Notes: generated from the sequence alone by a model not told the origin. Shown: positions 6,627-15,533, counted from the first letter of the stretch. The stretch: 32,019 nt of DNA from Eubacteriales Family XIII. Incertae Sedis bacterium (GCA_031266795.1 JAISAI010000040.1:1-32019), one strand, 5' to 3'. Made by a program: numbers and translations.

Positions 6627-7538
6627 ATGGCAGATAATGTAGTGAATTACGCGACTAAGTTTGAGAAGACGCTCAAACAGAAGTACACGCAGGAGCTCAA
6701 GACGACGGACCTCACGACTCCGGTAGGCAGTCAAGGGCTTCGTTTCGGCGATGCGAAGCATATCAAGATTCCGTATCTCAACGTCGGCGGGTACAAGGAC
6801 CATGGCCGTGCCGGCGGGTTCAACCGCCAGGCGGTGGAAAACGAGTGGATGGAGAAGGCATTGGCTTTCGACCGCGATGTCGAGTTCTTTGTCGATGTGA
6901 TGGATGTGGAGGAAACCAATCAGGTCCTTGCCGCGGCGAACCTGACGAACACGTTCTTGACGGAACAGGCTATCCCCGAGACGGACTGTTACCGTATCTC
7001 GAAGCTGTACGCTGACTTTGTCTCCCTCGGTGGCGTAGCCGATACGGTGGCGATTACCGCCGCGAACATCCTCTCGAAGTTCGACGACCTCATGGAGGCG
7101 CTCGACGAGGATCAGGTACCGGAAGAGGGCAGGATGGTCTATGCCACTCCGGCGATCCACAAGATACTCAAGTCGGCGCAGGGCATTTCCCGCTCCGTAA
7201 AGAACGGCGAGAAGGCCATCGCCCGCGAAGTCACGCGCCTTGACGACGTCAATATCGTGAAGGTTCCGTCCGCGCGCATGAAGACGGCGTACAACTTCAC
7301 GGACGGCTGCGTTCCCGGCACTACTGCCGGCCAGATCAATATGCTGCTCTTGCATCCGTCGGCCGTAATCGCCGCAGACAGGCACGCTTACATCAAGCTG
7401 TGGCCTCCGGGTACACACACGACGGGCGATGGGTACCTGTACCAGAACCGCAAGTACGGCGACCTCTTCGTGATCGACACCCGCGTGAAGGCGATCAAGG
7501 CGAACATCACACCGTATACCCCGCCCTCCCAAGGGTAG
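6627..7538 (+). CDS. Major capsid protein
   Basis: The 303-aa protein forms the icosahedral head lattice, presumably in the HK97 fold. It resembles capsid proteins of Clostridium and PBSX-like phages: an N-terminal MADNVVNYATKFEKTLKQKYTQELKTTDLTT, then a beta-rich region with IKIPYLNVGGYKDHGRAGG, and later the helix EALDEDQVPEEGRMVYATPAIHKIL. It directly follows the scaffold and has a strong AGAAAGGAC ribosome site, which fits a highly expressed gene. No protease gene is nearby, and none is needed for many gp7/GP20-type heads. The length is normal. Confidence 0.92.
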   Translation: MADNVVNYATKFEKTLKQKYTQELKTTDLTTPVGSQGLRFGDAKHIKIPYLNVGGYKDHGRAGGFNRQAVENEWMEKALAFDRDVEFFVDVMDVEETNQVLAAANLTNTFLTEQAIPETDCYRISKLYADFVSLGGVADTVAITAANILSKFDDLMEALDEDQVPEEGRMVYATPAIHKILKSAQGISRSVKNGEKAIAREVTRLDDVNIVKVPSARMKTAYNFTDGCVPGTTAGQINMLLLHPSAVIAADRHAYIKLWPPGTHTTGDGYLYQNRKYGDLFVIDTRVKAIKANITPYTPPSQG

Positions 7539-7555
7539 CAGGAAAGGAGCAGAAT

Positions 7556-7729
7556 ATGTATATAGCAAAGAAGGCCAATAGGGAATACTCCATAAGCGCG
7601 CGCGACAAATCGAAGTACGCGGATATGGGGTATCAGATCATCGAGGTCGATGACAAAGGCAGGGTCAAACCGACGCCCGAGCCTGAGACACCCAAGGCGC
7701 CCAAAGCGCCCGAGACGCCCGCGAAGTAG
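7556..7729 (+). CDS. Small phage protein after capsid
   Basis: The 57-aa protein starts at ATG 7556 after GGAAAGGAGC. It has a compact N-terminal part (YIAKKANREYSISARDKSKYADMGYQIIEVDDKG) and a Pro/Lys/Glu-rich tail with repeated PK-A-P-E-TP units. Such short proteins between capsid and connector genes occur in many siphophages and myophages, often without assigned function. A head-decoration or DNA-binding role is possible but not shown. An in-frame ATG further upstream lies inside the capsid gene and is not used here. Confidence 0.75.
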   Translation: MYIAKKANREYSISARDKSKYADMGYQIIEVDDKGRVKPTPEPETPKAPKAPETPAK

Positions 7730-7731
7730 CC

Positions 7732-8091
7732 ATGGACATCAATCAGCTGGCAAAAGACCGCCTTGCGGCGCTTGGGTATGGTGAGGGGCTCGACGAGGGG
7801 CTCCTCGCTTATCTCGTGGAGAAGGTGAAGTGCGACATCCTGAACTTCACGAATCTCGAGAAGATACCCGCCGGGCTCAATTATGTAGGGGTCGATATGG
7901 TCGCCGGGGAATACCTCAGGGCGACCCTGCTATCGGAGGATTCGCCCGGATCAGCGGCCGCGGCGGTAAGCTCGATCACCGAGGGCGACACGAAGGTCGA
8001 CTTTGCGTCGTCCCGGTGGGTAAGCGAAGCGCTCGTATCGAAGCTGACGTCCACGGCGCCGCTCGTGGCATACAGGAGGCTCAGATGGTGA
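7732..8091 (+). CDS. Head-tail connector protein (gp6/gp15-like)
   Basis: This is the probable head-completion adaptor that sits under the portal and prepares it for tail joining. The 119-aa mainly helical protein matches the profile of gp6/gp15-like connectors: an N-terminal MDINQLAKDRLAALG, a helix VEKVKCDILNFTNLEKIPAGL, and the segment GVDMVAGEYLRA. It starts 2 nt after the preceding stop and overlaps the next gene by 7 nt. Position (first gene of the connector group after capsid) supports the call. Confidence 0.85.
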   Translation: MDINQLAKDRLAALGYGEGLDEGLLAYLVEKVKCDILNFTNLEKIPAGLNYVGVDMVAGEYLRATLLSEDSPGSAAAAVSSITEGDTKVDFASSRWVSEALVSKLTSTAPLVAYRRLRW

Positions 8092-8468
8092 TCCCCAGTA
8101 AGATGCGCGAAAAACAGCGCGCGGCGATTGAATCGCTTTATGAGGATACCTGTAAAGTCACGGTGACGGCCTACACCAAAGACCCGGTCACAAAAAAAGA
8201 GGTACCCCATGACGACGTCGTTGTAGAGGGTCAGCCGTGCCGGTTGTCCTTCAGTTCGGTCGCGGTGACGAGCGCGGAGGATAGCACTGCGGTGGTCGTG
8301 CAAGCGGCCAAACTGTTTGTGTCTCCGGATGTGGATATACCGCCCGGCTCCCACGTCATGGTGATGCGGCCAGGCGGCGCTGTCTATCACTATAAGATGT
8401 CCGGGCTCCCCGCGTCGCGCCCGTCGTGTCAGGTGATACCGCTCGTAGCGGACGAGGGCCGGGCATGA
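8085..8468 (+). CDS. Head-tail closure / minor capsid protein
   Basis: The 127-aa beta-rich protein starts at ATG 8085 with AGGAGG 5 nt upstream inside the previous gene. It opens with MVIPSKMREKQRAAIESLYEDTCKVTVTAYT and carries the segment KLFVSPDVDIPPGSHVMVMRPGG. Both resemble the minor-capsid and head-closure (SPP1 gp16-like) proteins that form the stopper retaining packaged DNA. It sits between the connector and the HK97 gp10-type gene, the standard place for a stopper. The stop overlaps the next ATG (ATGA). Family assignment is by pattern and order, not by a search. Confidence 0.75.
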   Translation: MVIPSKMREKQRAAIESLYEDTCKVTVTAYTKDPVTKKEVPHDDVVVEGQPCRLSFSSVAVTSAEDSTAVVVQAAKLFVSPDVDIPPGSHVMVMRPGGAVYHYKMSGLPASRPSCQVIPLVADEGRA

Positions 8469-8902
8469 AGTGGGGCAAGGTGGAGTTTGATGACTGGGAG
8501 CGCCTTGAGCGTAATTTGAGTAAGATCGCGGCGATAGATTTTGATAAGTTTTGCCGGGACGTTGCCAAAGAGCTCGCGGCGCGGCTCATCCGTAACCTCA
8601 TCAAGACAACGCCCGTAGACACGGGTACGCTCCGGCGGGGATGGACGGGCGGCGTGGACGCAAATGCGGCCGCATATGCAAACGGACTCAAAGTACACCG
8701 CTTGGGTGATACATATCAAATTCTCATAATGAACCCTGAAAAATATGGCGCGTACGTGAACTACGGGCACCGGACACGCGATCATAAGGGCTTCGTGGAG
8801 GGCTATCACTTCCTCGAAGTGTCCGTCGATGCCGTCCAGCGCGGCGCCGATAAGGTTATCGAGAAGAAACTGCGGAAGCTGCTGGAGGACGCATTCAGAT
8901 GA
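8465..8902 (+). CDS. HK97 gp10-family tail-completion protein
   Basis: The 145-aa protein contains the family's signature: TTPVDTGTLRRGW near residues 53-65, then NPEKYGAYVNYGHRTRDHKGFVEG..FLE. These are typical of HK97 gp10/SPP1 gp17-like neck or tail-completion proteins that prepare the tail end for joining the head. The ATG at 8465 overlaps the previous stop and has an upstream GAGGG-type ribosome site. A longer start at 8426 exists but would overlap the neighbour by more. It overlaps the next gene by 4 nt. Confidence 0.88.
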   Translation: MKWGKVEFDDWERLERNLSKIAAIDFDKFCRDVAKELAARLIRNLIKTTPVDTGTLRRGWTGGVDANAAAYANGLKVHRLGDTYQILIMNPEKYGAYVNYGHRTRDHKGFVEGYHFLEVSVDAVQRGADKVIEKKLRKLLEDAFR

Positions 8903-9330
8903 CGACAGACGACATCACCACAGGGATCTCGTGCAGGCTTGACGCCCTGTACCCTGCCAGCCATATCTACACTGACAAGAATGTGGAACAGGGGCTTGAG
9001 ACGCCGGCTTTTTACATCAAAAGCCCGAGCGGCAGCATCGGCCCCGGCTATATGCAGGGCAGGAAGGTCCACCGCCTGTTCATTATCGAATACTATCCGG
9101 AGAGCGAGGGCAGCCGGGACGAGTGCGCGAGCGTCGCCGACATACTCATGATCGAGCTCGCACTGATAACCTTGCCGGATGGCCACAAGATACGCGGGAC
9201 GGACATCGACTACACGGTACAGGACGGCGTGTTGCATATGACCGTGGGCTACGACTGCATGGTCGCGTATACGCAAGATACCGAAGCCATGGAAACGCTT
9301 GATACGTCCATCGGAACGAAAGGAGCATAG
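8899..9330 (+). CDS. Phage tail terminator family protein (DUF6838-like)
   Basis: The 143-aa protein opens MTTDDITTGISCRLDALYPASHIYTDKNVEQGLETPAFYIK, a pattern of PBSX-region tail-terminator proteins (DUF6838 type). These cap the tail tube and connect it to the head. The mixed alpha/beta order and the position just before the sheath gene fit. It overlaps the gp10-family gene by 4 nt and is followed by a 67-aa gene. The domain call is from recall of the family pattern. Confidence 0.8.
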   Translation: MTTDDITTGISCRLDALYPASHIYTDKNVEQGLETPAFYIKSPSGSIGPGYMQGRKVHRLFIIEYYPESEGSRDECASVADILMIELALITLPDGHKIRGTDIDYTVQDGVLHMTVGYDCMVAYTQDTEAMETLDTSIGTKGA

Positions 9331-9334
9331 AGCA

Positions 9335-9538
9335 ATGTCAGAAGCTGATAAGAAAGCCGAAAAGAAGCCCGAGCCGAAAGCGGCGGAGGCTAAATATACG
9401 GTCGCCCAGATCGTGGCGTCGCAGCGGTACAAGCCGCAGCGCGACATCATCACGGCGATACTCGATAAGGATAAGGAATACACCTTGGGCGACGTCGACA
9501 GGCGCGTCAAGGCGTATCTCGAAAGGAAGGTGGTCTAA
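9335..9538 (+). CDS. Small lysine-rich phage protein before tail sheath
   Basis: The 67-aa protein starts at ATG 9335 after AAAGGAGC. The first 25 residues are Lys/Glu/Ala-rich and probably disordered. The remainder has the segment YTVAQIVASQRYKPQRDIITAILDKDKEYTLGDVDRRVKAYLERKV. This C-terminal motif occurs in short proteins preceding sheath genes of many Firmicutes myophages and may be a fold-back DNA- or protein-binding helical unit. No function is established. It ends at the base before the sheath ATG. Confidence 0.7.
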   Translation: MSEADKKAEKKPEPKAAEAKYTVAQIVASQRYKPQRDIITAILDKDKEYTLGDVDRRVKAYLERKVV

Positions 9539-10858
9539 ATGGGTCTTGGTGGTGGAGTATGGACTGGTCAGGATAAAATCCTGCCGGGCGCATACATCAA
9601 TTTTGTCGCGGCGGCTCGCCCCGGCAGCGGGATAGGCGAGCGCGGAGTCGTTGCGCTCCCTATGGCGCTCGACTGGGGGGCTGTCGGTGAGGTCGTTACG
9701 GTCACGCAGCAGGAGTTCTATCGGTATGCTGAGCGCCTGTTCGGCTATACGTATGACGCGCCACAGATGATCAATCTGCGGGAGGTTTTCAAGAACGCCC
9801 TCAAGGTGCTGGTCTATCGCTTGGCAAACGGCGCTATGGCCGCATCGAACGACTATGCTACGGCGAAGTATCCGGGGGCGCGGGGCAATGACATAAAGAT
9901 CGTCGTCGCCCCGAACATCGACCTTGCGAACCAGTTTGACGTCAGCACGGTCGTGGGGAAGAAGATCGTGGACACGCAAACAATACAGGCCGCGTCGGGG
10001 CTTATAGCGAACGACTGGGTTGTCTTCGATCCGGAGGCGCCACTTACGCCGACCGCTGGGACCCCGCTCACGGGCGGGAGCAACGGAGACGCCCCGACGG
10101 GAGCGGAGTACCAGGGCGCGCTCGACGCATTCGAGAACTGTTACTTCAACGTGCTTGCCCTGCCGATTGAAGAGGATGCGTATACCCAGTCCGTCAAATC
10201 GGTCTATACGGCGTATACGCGGCGTCTGCGCGACGAGGAGGGCATCAAGTTCCAGCTTGTTTGCTACCGGTACGCCGAGGCCGACTACGAGGCTGTGGCC
10301 AGCGTCGAGAATGCCGTGGTAGGCACGAACCCCGCAGCGGCCGTATACTGGACGGCGGGGGCGCTTTCGAACGCGGCCGTGAACACGTCGCTCTCAAATA
10401 CCCCGTACAACGGGGAGTACGAGGTAGGTACGGCCTACACGCAGTTCCAGCTTGAAGAGGGCATACTCGCCGGGAAGTTCCTGTTCCATAAGGTCGGCGA
10501 CGAGGTGCGCGTCCTCACGGACATCAATACCTTGACGACGATCACTGAGGGCAAGAACGAGGATTTCAAGTCGAACCAAACGTGCCGGATCATCGACGAG
10601 ATCGGCACGAGCATTGCGCGGATCTTCAACAACGACTTTTTCGGCAAAGTCCCCAATGATTCGGCGGGGCGTGTAGCGCTATGGTCACGTATCGTCGAGC
10701 ACCACAAGACGCTCGAGACTATGCGGGCGCTTGAAAACTTCAATCCGGACGACGTGGCCGTGGCCGCCGGCGAGAGCAAGAAAAGCGTTGTGGTGAACGA
10801 TGCGATAACCGTTGTCGGAATCATGGAAAAACTGTACATGACGGTCGTCGTGCAGTAG
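9539..10858 (+). CDS. Tail sheath protein (XkdK-like)
   Basis: The 439-aa protein forms the contractile outer tail. The N-terminal MGLGGGVWTGQDKILPGAYINFVAAARPG... and the segment GERGVVALPMALDWG are typical of PBSX XkdK/phage tail-sheath proteins. The C-terminal third contains LTDINTLTTITEGKNEDFKSNQTCRIIDEIGTSIARIF, the conserved sheath core that docks on the tube. Its presence shows that this is a myovirus-type particle. The gene directly precedes the tube gene (13 nt). Confidence 0.95.
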   Translation: MGLGGGVWTGQDKILPGAYINFVAAARPGSGIGERGVVALPMALDWGAVGEVVTVTQQEFYRYAERLFGYTYDAPQMINLREVFKNALKVLVYRLANGAMAASNDYATAKYPGARGNDIKIVVAPNIDLANQFDVSTVVGKKIVDTQTIQAASGLIANDWVVFDPEAPLTPTAGTPLTGGSNGDAPTGAEYQGALDAFENCYFNVLALPIEEDAYTQSVKSVYTAYTRRLRDEEGIKFQLVCYRYAEADYEAVASVENAVVGTNPAAAVYWTAGALSNAAVNTSLSNTPYNGEYEVGTAYTQFQLEEGILAGKFLFHKVGDEVRVLTDINTLTTITEGKNEDFKSNQTCRIIDEIGTSIARIFNNDFFGKVPNDSAGRVALWSRIVEHHKTLETMRALENFNPDDVAVAAGESKKSVVVNDAITVVGIMEKLYMTVVVQ

Positions 10859-10871
10859 GAAGGAGATCACA

Positions 10872-11342
10872 ATGGCAAAGACTATGGATGTCCACGAGAT
10901 CGTATCCGGGGCCGAGGCCGAGTGCTTTATCACGATAGCCGGACGCCGGTACAATTTCGCGAACGCGAAGTCCCTCGAGGCAACTGTTGAAAAAACAAAG
11001 ACGCAGCTCCCTATTCTCGGTAAGCGATCGAAGGCGAACAAGACGACAAGCCTTGAGTACAAAGGGAGCGCAACACTGTACTACAACACGTCCGTCTTGC
11101 GCGAGGCGATGTATACCTACAAGATGACGGGCGTAGACCTCTATGCGGAGGTACAGGTCACAAACTACGACCCGACGACGAACATCGGGCGCCAGACCGT
11201 GACTCTGCTCGGTGTCAACTTCAACTCGGTCGTGCTTGCGAAGTTCGACATAGACAGCGACGATGCGCTTAGCGAGGATGTCGAGTTCACTTTCGAAGAT
11301 TTTGAAATGCCCGAGAAGTTCGCGCTTCTGCAGAGCATGTAG
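10872..11342 (+). CDS. Tail tube protein (XkdM-like)
   Basis: The 156-aa protein builds the inner tube through which DNA passes. The pattern MAKTMDVHEIVSGAEAECFITIAGRRYNFANAKSLEATVEKTKTQLPILGKRSKANKTTSLEYKGSATLYYNTSVLREAM matches the XkdM tube family: two beta sheets, with a long loop after the first strand pair. It follows the sheath by 13 nt with an AGGAAGGAG ribosome site and precedes the tail chaperones, as in PBSX-like phages. The length is typical. Confidence 0.92.
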   Translation: MAKTMDVHEIVSGAEAECFITIAGRRYNFANAKSLEATVEKTKTQLPILGKRSKANKTTSLEYKGSATLYYNTSVLREAMYTYKMTGVDLYAEVQVTNYDPTTNIGRQTVTLLGVNFNSVVLAKFDIDSDDALSEDVEFTFEDFEMPEKFALLQSM

Positions 11343-11355
11343 GGAGGTAAGGAAA

Positions 11356-11787
11356 ATGTCTAATTTCAGTTCTTTCTTTAAGGATTCAGCGCTGAAGCTG
11401 GAAAACAAGAAAATCGTAGTTTCGGAGCGTTTCAAGGACAGCAAAGGCAAACCCGAAAAGTGGGAAATCCGCCCGTTGTCGTTCCGTGAGGTGACACAGC
11501 TCCGCGCGGAGTCGCAGAAAAAGACGTCTATCAAAGCCGGAAAGCGGAGCGCGTCTATCGACATTCCTGATGACGACAAGTTTCGCCTGAAGTTCGCCGC
11601 CGCCGCGACCGTATACCCCGACCTGCACGACAAGGCGCTACAGGACTCATATGGGGCAAAAGGCGCAGAGGCCCTGCTTACCGAGATGCTGACTTCCGCG
11701 GAGATGGACGACTATACAGATATAGTACAGCAGGTCAGCGGCTACGATATGGGCCTTGAGGACAAGGTGGCGGAAGCAAAAAACTGA
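11356..11787 (+). CDS. Tail assembly chaperone, short form (XkdN-like)
   Basis: The 143-aa protein starts at ATG 11356 after GGGAGGTAAGGA. It resembles XkdN/tail assembly chaperone proteins: MSNFSSFFKDSALKLENKKIVVSERFKDSKGKPEKWEIRPLSFREVTQLR, then KFAAAATVYPDL, then QDSYGAKGAEALLTEMLTSAEMDDYT. The chaperone binds the tape measure and keeps it soluble until tube subunits polymerise. Most ribosomes stop at TGA 11785-11787. A slippery heptamer ends one base before that stop, so a minority are expected to shift and make the long form. Confidence 0.88.
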   Translation: MSNFSSFFKDSALKLENKKIVVSERFKDSKGKPEKWEIRPLSFREVTQLRAESQKKTSIKAGKRSASIDIPDDDKFRLKFAAAATVYPDLHDKALQDSYGAKGAEALLTEMLTSAEMDDYTDIVQQVSGYDMGLEDKVAEAKN

Positions 11788-11957
11788 TCGGTGGGGAGGA
11801 TGTTGACGCGGTTTACGCGCACTGTTTTCTCCACCGATTTCACATCATGCCATGGGAATGGCTCGATATGGCGCCCGAAAGACGGGCGTTTTTGATTGCG
11901 TCGCTTGAAGTATACGCCGAAGACGAAAAAGAAGCTGAGAAGAACGCTAAAGGATAG
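11356..11957 (+). CDS. Tail assembly chaperone, -1 frameshift long form
   Basis: After slippage at A_AAA_AAC (11778-11784) the -1 frame reads on through LIGGEDVDAVYAHCFLHRF, then MPWEWLDMAPERRAFLIASLEVYAEDEKEAEKNAKG, and stops at TAG 11955-11957. This gives about 200 aa in all. The extension lacks its own ribosome site at the proper place, has coding character (IMPWEWLDM-type motif as in XkdN2-like extensions), and ends 5 nt before the tape measure ATG. The ratio of short to long form is important for tail assembly in lambda G/GT and many other phages. The frameshift is predicted, not shown. Confidence 0.8.
11778..11838 (+). promoter_or_regulatory. Programmed -1 frameshift signal: slippery heptamer and stem-loop
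   Basis: A_AAA_AAC (11778-11784) is in the correct X_XXY_YYZ phase, one codon before the zero-frame TGA. Two bases later, 11787-11800 pairs with 11825-11838 in 14 continuous pairs (three G-U). It encloses an inner CGCG/CGCG hairpin (11807-11810 with 11816-11819). The spacer is short for a classical stimulator, so the first pairs may open on the ribosome. Confidence 0.78.
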
Positions 11958-11962
11958 ATAAG

Positions 11963-13942
11963 ATGGCCACTGGTGTTGTAAGGGCAGGGATAAAACTGAA
12001 TGACGGTGTGTCGCCCGTACTGAAGCAGATGGTCTCATCTGTCCGCGGCGTGATCAAGGCTTTCGACAAGCTGGACCAAGGCGTGGCTAAGGGCGTCGAC
12101 GTAAAGGCGCTGCGCAAGGCCGACAACGAGCTGTTGAAGATACAGAACCATCTCAACAATATGAATGGCGCAAGTGCAGGCGGTGGCGGTGGCCTTGGCG
12201 GTGTCACGAAAGGCTTCGGCAAGCTCGGCGGCGCGGTAGTCGTCGCGAATCAGGCTCTGCAATTTCTCGATGCGACGGCCGGGCGCGCTGTCCGCGCGGT
12301 TGGAAGCGCGATCGGCGCGGTGCTCTCCATGGGCAATGAGCGCGCCGGCGCGATAGAGGGCGCGGAGGCTACTCTTAACGGTTTGCATCATAGCGCGGAA
12401 GAGATTGCGGCCATCATGGAAAACGCGAAGCAGTCTGTCCTTGGTACAAAGTTCGGGCTCGGTAACGCAGCCGAGATTGCAGCAAGTGCTGTTGCGGCTA
12501 ACATACAGCCCGGCAAAGACCTTGAGCGGTATCTGACCCTTATAGGAGACGCAGCGTCGATCGCGAAAGTCGATATGTCTGAGATGGGTGCGGTCTTTAA
12601 CAAAGTCGCAGCTGGCGAGAAGATGACAGCTCAGGAGCTGAATCAACTCACTGACAAGGGAATTCCTGCTCTAAGCCTGCTGGCAGACAGTATGGGAACA
12701 TCTACCGGTGCAGTGCGCGACATGGTATCTGCCGGCAAGATCGGGATTGTAGAGCTCCAGAACGCGATCGAGCTTGGCATGGGCGGCGCGGCCAAGTCTG
12801 TAACTACTTTTGAATCGGCCGTTGAAAACACTAAAGCGGCGCTCAGCCGTTTCAGTGAGGGCTTAATGGTGCCGCTGCGTGGCATCGGCAAGGAGGTACT
12901 TATAAACGTCATTCCGGCGATCAATAAACTTGCTGGGATAACGGAGCCTGTGTTTGAAGGGATGGCAGACCGGATAGGTACAGTAGTAAATTTCTTGGCA
13001 GACGAGTTGTTGCCGTACCTTGAACGTATTGGCCCAATCATCGAGAAAGCCGGAAATTTCGCCATTGACATATTTGAACAGATAGCTCCTTATATAGTAG
13101 CCGTCACTGATATGGTTTTAGACATGATAGAGCAATTTCAGGATTTGACAAGTGGATTAGCCAACAACGAAGAAGCGTTTAAGCAACTGGAGATTGCTCT
13201 CATTGCTATTGCAGGCGGTGCAATGCTTGCGTTTCTTGAAGTCATTTTAGCTATAAACACCGCATGTTACGGGGTTGCAACCGCAGTCTGGGCGGTTATA
13301 GGTGCGATACAGAGAATTGCCGCAGCATTTATTGATGCCGCGAGAATTATTATGCAGTACGTCGTTGGCAATGAAGAGGCAGCAAAGAAGTTGTCGGATG
13401 CGGCAGCAGCAATGGCAGATAATGCCACAGGGTCATTCGAGGAGATGAGGAAATCCGCGCTCGCAACCGGGGACGCCGGTAAACTTATGGCCGACATGAT
13501 GGTTGGTGGCATTGAGTCGATTGCGAATGCAATGAACGGTATTGATGGATTACGTTCTACTTTACACATTGATATATTGAGGCGTGGGTTTGGCGCGGGC
13601 GCGCAAGGGTCCGCCAATAGCACAGGGCAAGCAATCACAAAAATTCATCCTGGCACAAATAGAATCACGGGCGCGGACACACTCACGAGCGGAAGCGGCG
13701 CCGCCAAGCAGACGGCCAAAAACACAAAGCAGACGGCCGACAATACAGCCAAGTCCAAGGAGGATTTGAAGTACCTCCGCGACGTGGCCACGAGAAAGGC
13801 GGTCAACCGCTTCACAACCGCTTCGCTGCATCTTACTTACACGGCAAACAACAAAGTGGACGGCAATATGGATATAGACGGGATGAACCAAGACTTCTTC
13901 GGGCGGCTCGTCGAGGGCGTGAACGCGATAGCGGAGGCGTAG
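11963..13942 (+). CDS. Tape measure protein
   Basis: The 659-aa protein sets tail length and is threaded inside the tube. Residues 1-60 form a helical start MATGVVRAGIKLNDGVSPVLKQMVSSVRGV. A TIGR02675-type tape-measure core follows, with ERAGAIEGAEATLNGLHHSAEEIAAIMENAKQSVLGTKFGLGNAAEIAASAVAANI and later ALSLLADSMGTSTGAVRDMVSAGKIG. A hydrophobic segment at about residues 410-450 may serve in membrane passage of DNA. At about 1.5 angstrom per residue the tail would be near 100 nm. The 12.9-13.6 kb part is AT-richer than the rest. It follows the chaperone long form directly. Confidence 0.92.
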   Translation: MATGVVRAGIKLNDGVSPVLKQMVSSVRGVIKAFDKLDQGVAKGVDVKALRKADNELLKIQNHLNNMNGASAGGGGGLGGVTKGFGKLGGAVVVANQALQFLDATAGRAVRAVGSAIGAVLSMGNERAGAIEGAEATLNGLHHSAEEIAAIMENAKQSVLGTKFGLGNAAEIAASAVAANIQPGKDLERYLTLIGDAASIAKVDMSEMGAVFNKVAAGEKMTAQELNQLTDKGIPALSLLADSMGTSTGAVRDMVSAGKIGIVELQNAIELGMGGAAKSVTTFESAVENTKAALSRFSEGLMVPLRGIGKEVLINVIPAINKLAGITEPVFEGMADRIGTVVNFLADELLPYLERIGPIIEKAGNFAIDIFEQIAPYIVAVTDMVLDMIEQFQDLTSGLANNEEAFKQLEIALIAIAGGAMLAFLEVILAINTACYGVATAVWAVIGAIQRIAAAFIDAARIIMQYVVGNEEAAKKLSDAAAAMADNATGSFEEMRKSALATGDAGKLMADMMVGGIESIANAMNGIDGLRSTLHIDILRRGFGAGAQGSANSTGQAITKIHPGTNRITGADTLTSGSGAAKQTAKNTKQTADNTAKSKEDLKYLRDVATRKAVNRFTTASLHLTYTANNKVDGNMDIDGMNQDFFGRLVEGVNAIAEA

Positions 13943-13943
13943 C

Positions 13944-14552
13944 ATGGCGTACAGGATATATATAGACGGCATGCTGCTGCCCATCGCGCCGGCGAAGATC
14001 AGTATGCAGATCAGCAACCGGAACGAAACGATCACCCTCATCAACGAGGGTGAGGTGAACCTGCTCAAGTCGCCGGGGCTTACGATGATCACGATGGAGG
14101 CGCTGCTTCCGGCTGACAATGCGCCGTTTTGCGACTATGTGGCCGGCTTTATCCCCGTGCACGATTTCCTGCAGCTCTTCGAGCGCCTGAAGGTCGAGAA
14201 ATCGAATTTCCCGCTCGTGGTCTCCCGCATGTATGAGAACGGGGTCGGGCTGCATGGCACGAGCATGACGGTCACGCTCGAGGACTATGAGAGCGTCGAC
14301 GATGCAGAGGCCGGGTTTGACACGACCGTGGCGCTGTCTTTCAAGAAATACGTCTCCTACGGCACGCAGAAGGCGAATCTGCTCCCGGCGACGTACACCA
14401 CAAAGAAAGGCGACACGCTCGCCAAGATAGCTACCCTGTACTACGGCAACAGCAAGAATTGGGCGAAAATATATAACGCCAACAAGTCGAAAATCAGCAA
14501 GAGCCAGAAGAAATCACTTAACAAAGGGATCAAGCTCACGATACCAAAATGA
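13944..14552 (+). CDS. XkdP-like LysM tail protein
   Basis: The 202-aa protein starts 1 nt after the tape measure stop. The N-terminal part (residues 1-145) has the XkdP pattern MAYRIYIDGMLLPIAPAKISMQISNRNETITLINEGEVN. Residues about 148-202 form a LysM domain (TYTTKKGDTLAKIATLYYGN..NWAKIYNAN, ending KGIKLTIPK), which binds peptidoglycan sugars. It is thought to sit at the tail hub and anchor it in the cell wall during ejection. The position between tape measure and hub gene matches PBSX XkdP. Confidence 0.9.
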   Translation: MAYRIYIDGMLLPIAPAKISMQISNRNETITLINEGEVNLLKSPGLTMITMEALLPADNAPFCDYVAGFIPVHDFLQLFERLKVEKSNFPLVVSRMYENGVGLHGTSMTVTLEDYESVDDAEAGFDTTVALSFKKYVSYGTQKANLLPATYTTKKGDTLAKIATLYYGNSKNWAKIYNANKSKISKSQKKSLNKGIKLTIPK

Positions 14553-14567
14553 CGGAAAGGACGGCGT

Positions 14568-15533
14568 ATGTACGAGCTCGTGATACAGTCGGGCCCCAAG
14601 ACCATCATAAAGCCGTCTGTCGAAGACGGGGTGGCGTGGGAGACCGAGCGGAGGGATATGCCGGGCAAGCTGACGTTCACCGTCCTCGCTGACAGCGCGA
14701 ATAAATTCAAGGAGGGCAACCCCGTCCGCTTCAAGGCGAACGGCAAGAATGTCTTTTACGGTTTTGTTTTCCAGAAGTCGCGCAGCGCGGACGGCAGGAT
14801 AAAGGTATTGGCTTATGACCAGATCAGGTATCTGAAGAACAAGGACACCTACGTGTTCAGGAATAAGACCGCGGCGCAGATCGTCAAGAAACTGGCCAAG
14901 GACTACGGGCTGAACCTCGGGGGTATCTCGGGTACCAAGAAGAAGATAAAGTCGCTCGTAGAGGACAATAAGACGCTTCTCGACATGATACAGGACGCCC
15001 TCGACCTGACGATGGACTCGCGGAAAGAGCTCTACGTCCTGTTCGACCAGTTCGGCAAGCTGCGGCTCAAGGCGGCGGCCGCCATGCGGATTGACAAGCT
15101 GCTCATAAACCATGACGCCGCGCAGGACTTTGAGTACAACAGCAGCATAGACGAGGACACGTACAACGTCGTCAAGCTCATCTACAACAACAGCAAAAAA
15201 AAGACGCGCGACGTGTACATGGCGAAGTCAAGCAAGGCGATCAACAACTGGGGCCGGCTCCAATACTTCGAGAACCTGAACGATAAGAAAAACGGCAAGA
15301 AGAAGGCGAAGGCCCTGCTCAAACTCAAAAACCGGGTGACGAGGACGCTATCCATCAAGGGCGCTTTCGGGGACATCAGGGTGAGGGCGGGGTGCAGTAT
15401 CCTCGTCGCGGTCAAGACCGACGATATAAAGCAATCGGGCTATCTGCTTGTGGAGCGGGTGGCCCACACGTTTGGCAAGGACACCCACACGATGGATCTG
15501 ACGCTCAAAGGAGGAAAGTATTTCGATGGCTAA
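14568..15533 (+). CDS. XkdQ-like baseplate hub protein
   Basis: The 321-aa protein resembles XkdQ and phage late-control gpD-like hubs: [73 protein letters not shown]. It is followed by a hinge with many lysines ([25 protein letters not shown]) and a second barrel. It probably forms the trimeric hub below the tube, with the spike attached. The ATG at 14568 follows GGAAAGGAC. It overlaps the next gene by 8 nt. The lysine richness is higher than in the neighbours but fits the family. Confidence 0.88.
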   Translation: MYELVIQSGPKTIIKPSVEDGVAWETERRDMPGKLTFTVLADSANKFKEGNPVRFKANGKNVFYGFVFQKSRSADGRIKVLAYDQIRYLKNKDTYVFRNKTAAQIVKKLAKDYGLNLGGISGTKKKIKSLVEDNKTLLDMIQDALDLTMDSRKELYVLFDQFGKLRLKAAAAMRIDKLLINHDAAQDFEYNSSIDEDTYNVVKLIYNNSKKKTRDVYMAKSSKAINNWGRLQYFENLNDKKNGKKKAKALLKLKNRVTRTLSIKGAFGDIRVRAGCSILVAVKTDDIKQSGYLLVERVAHTFGKDTHTMDLTLKGGKYFDG

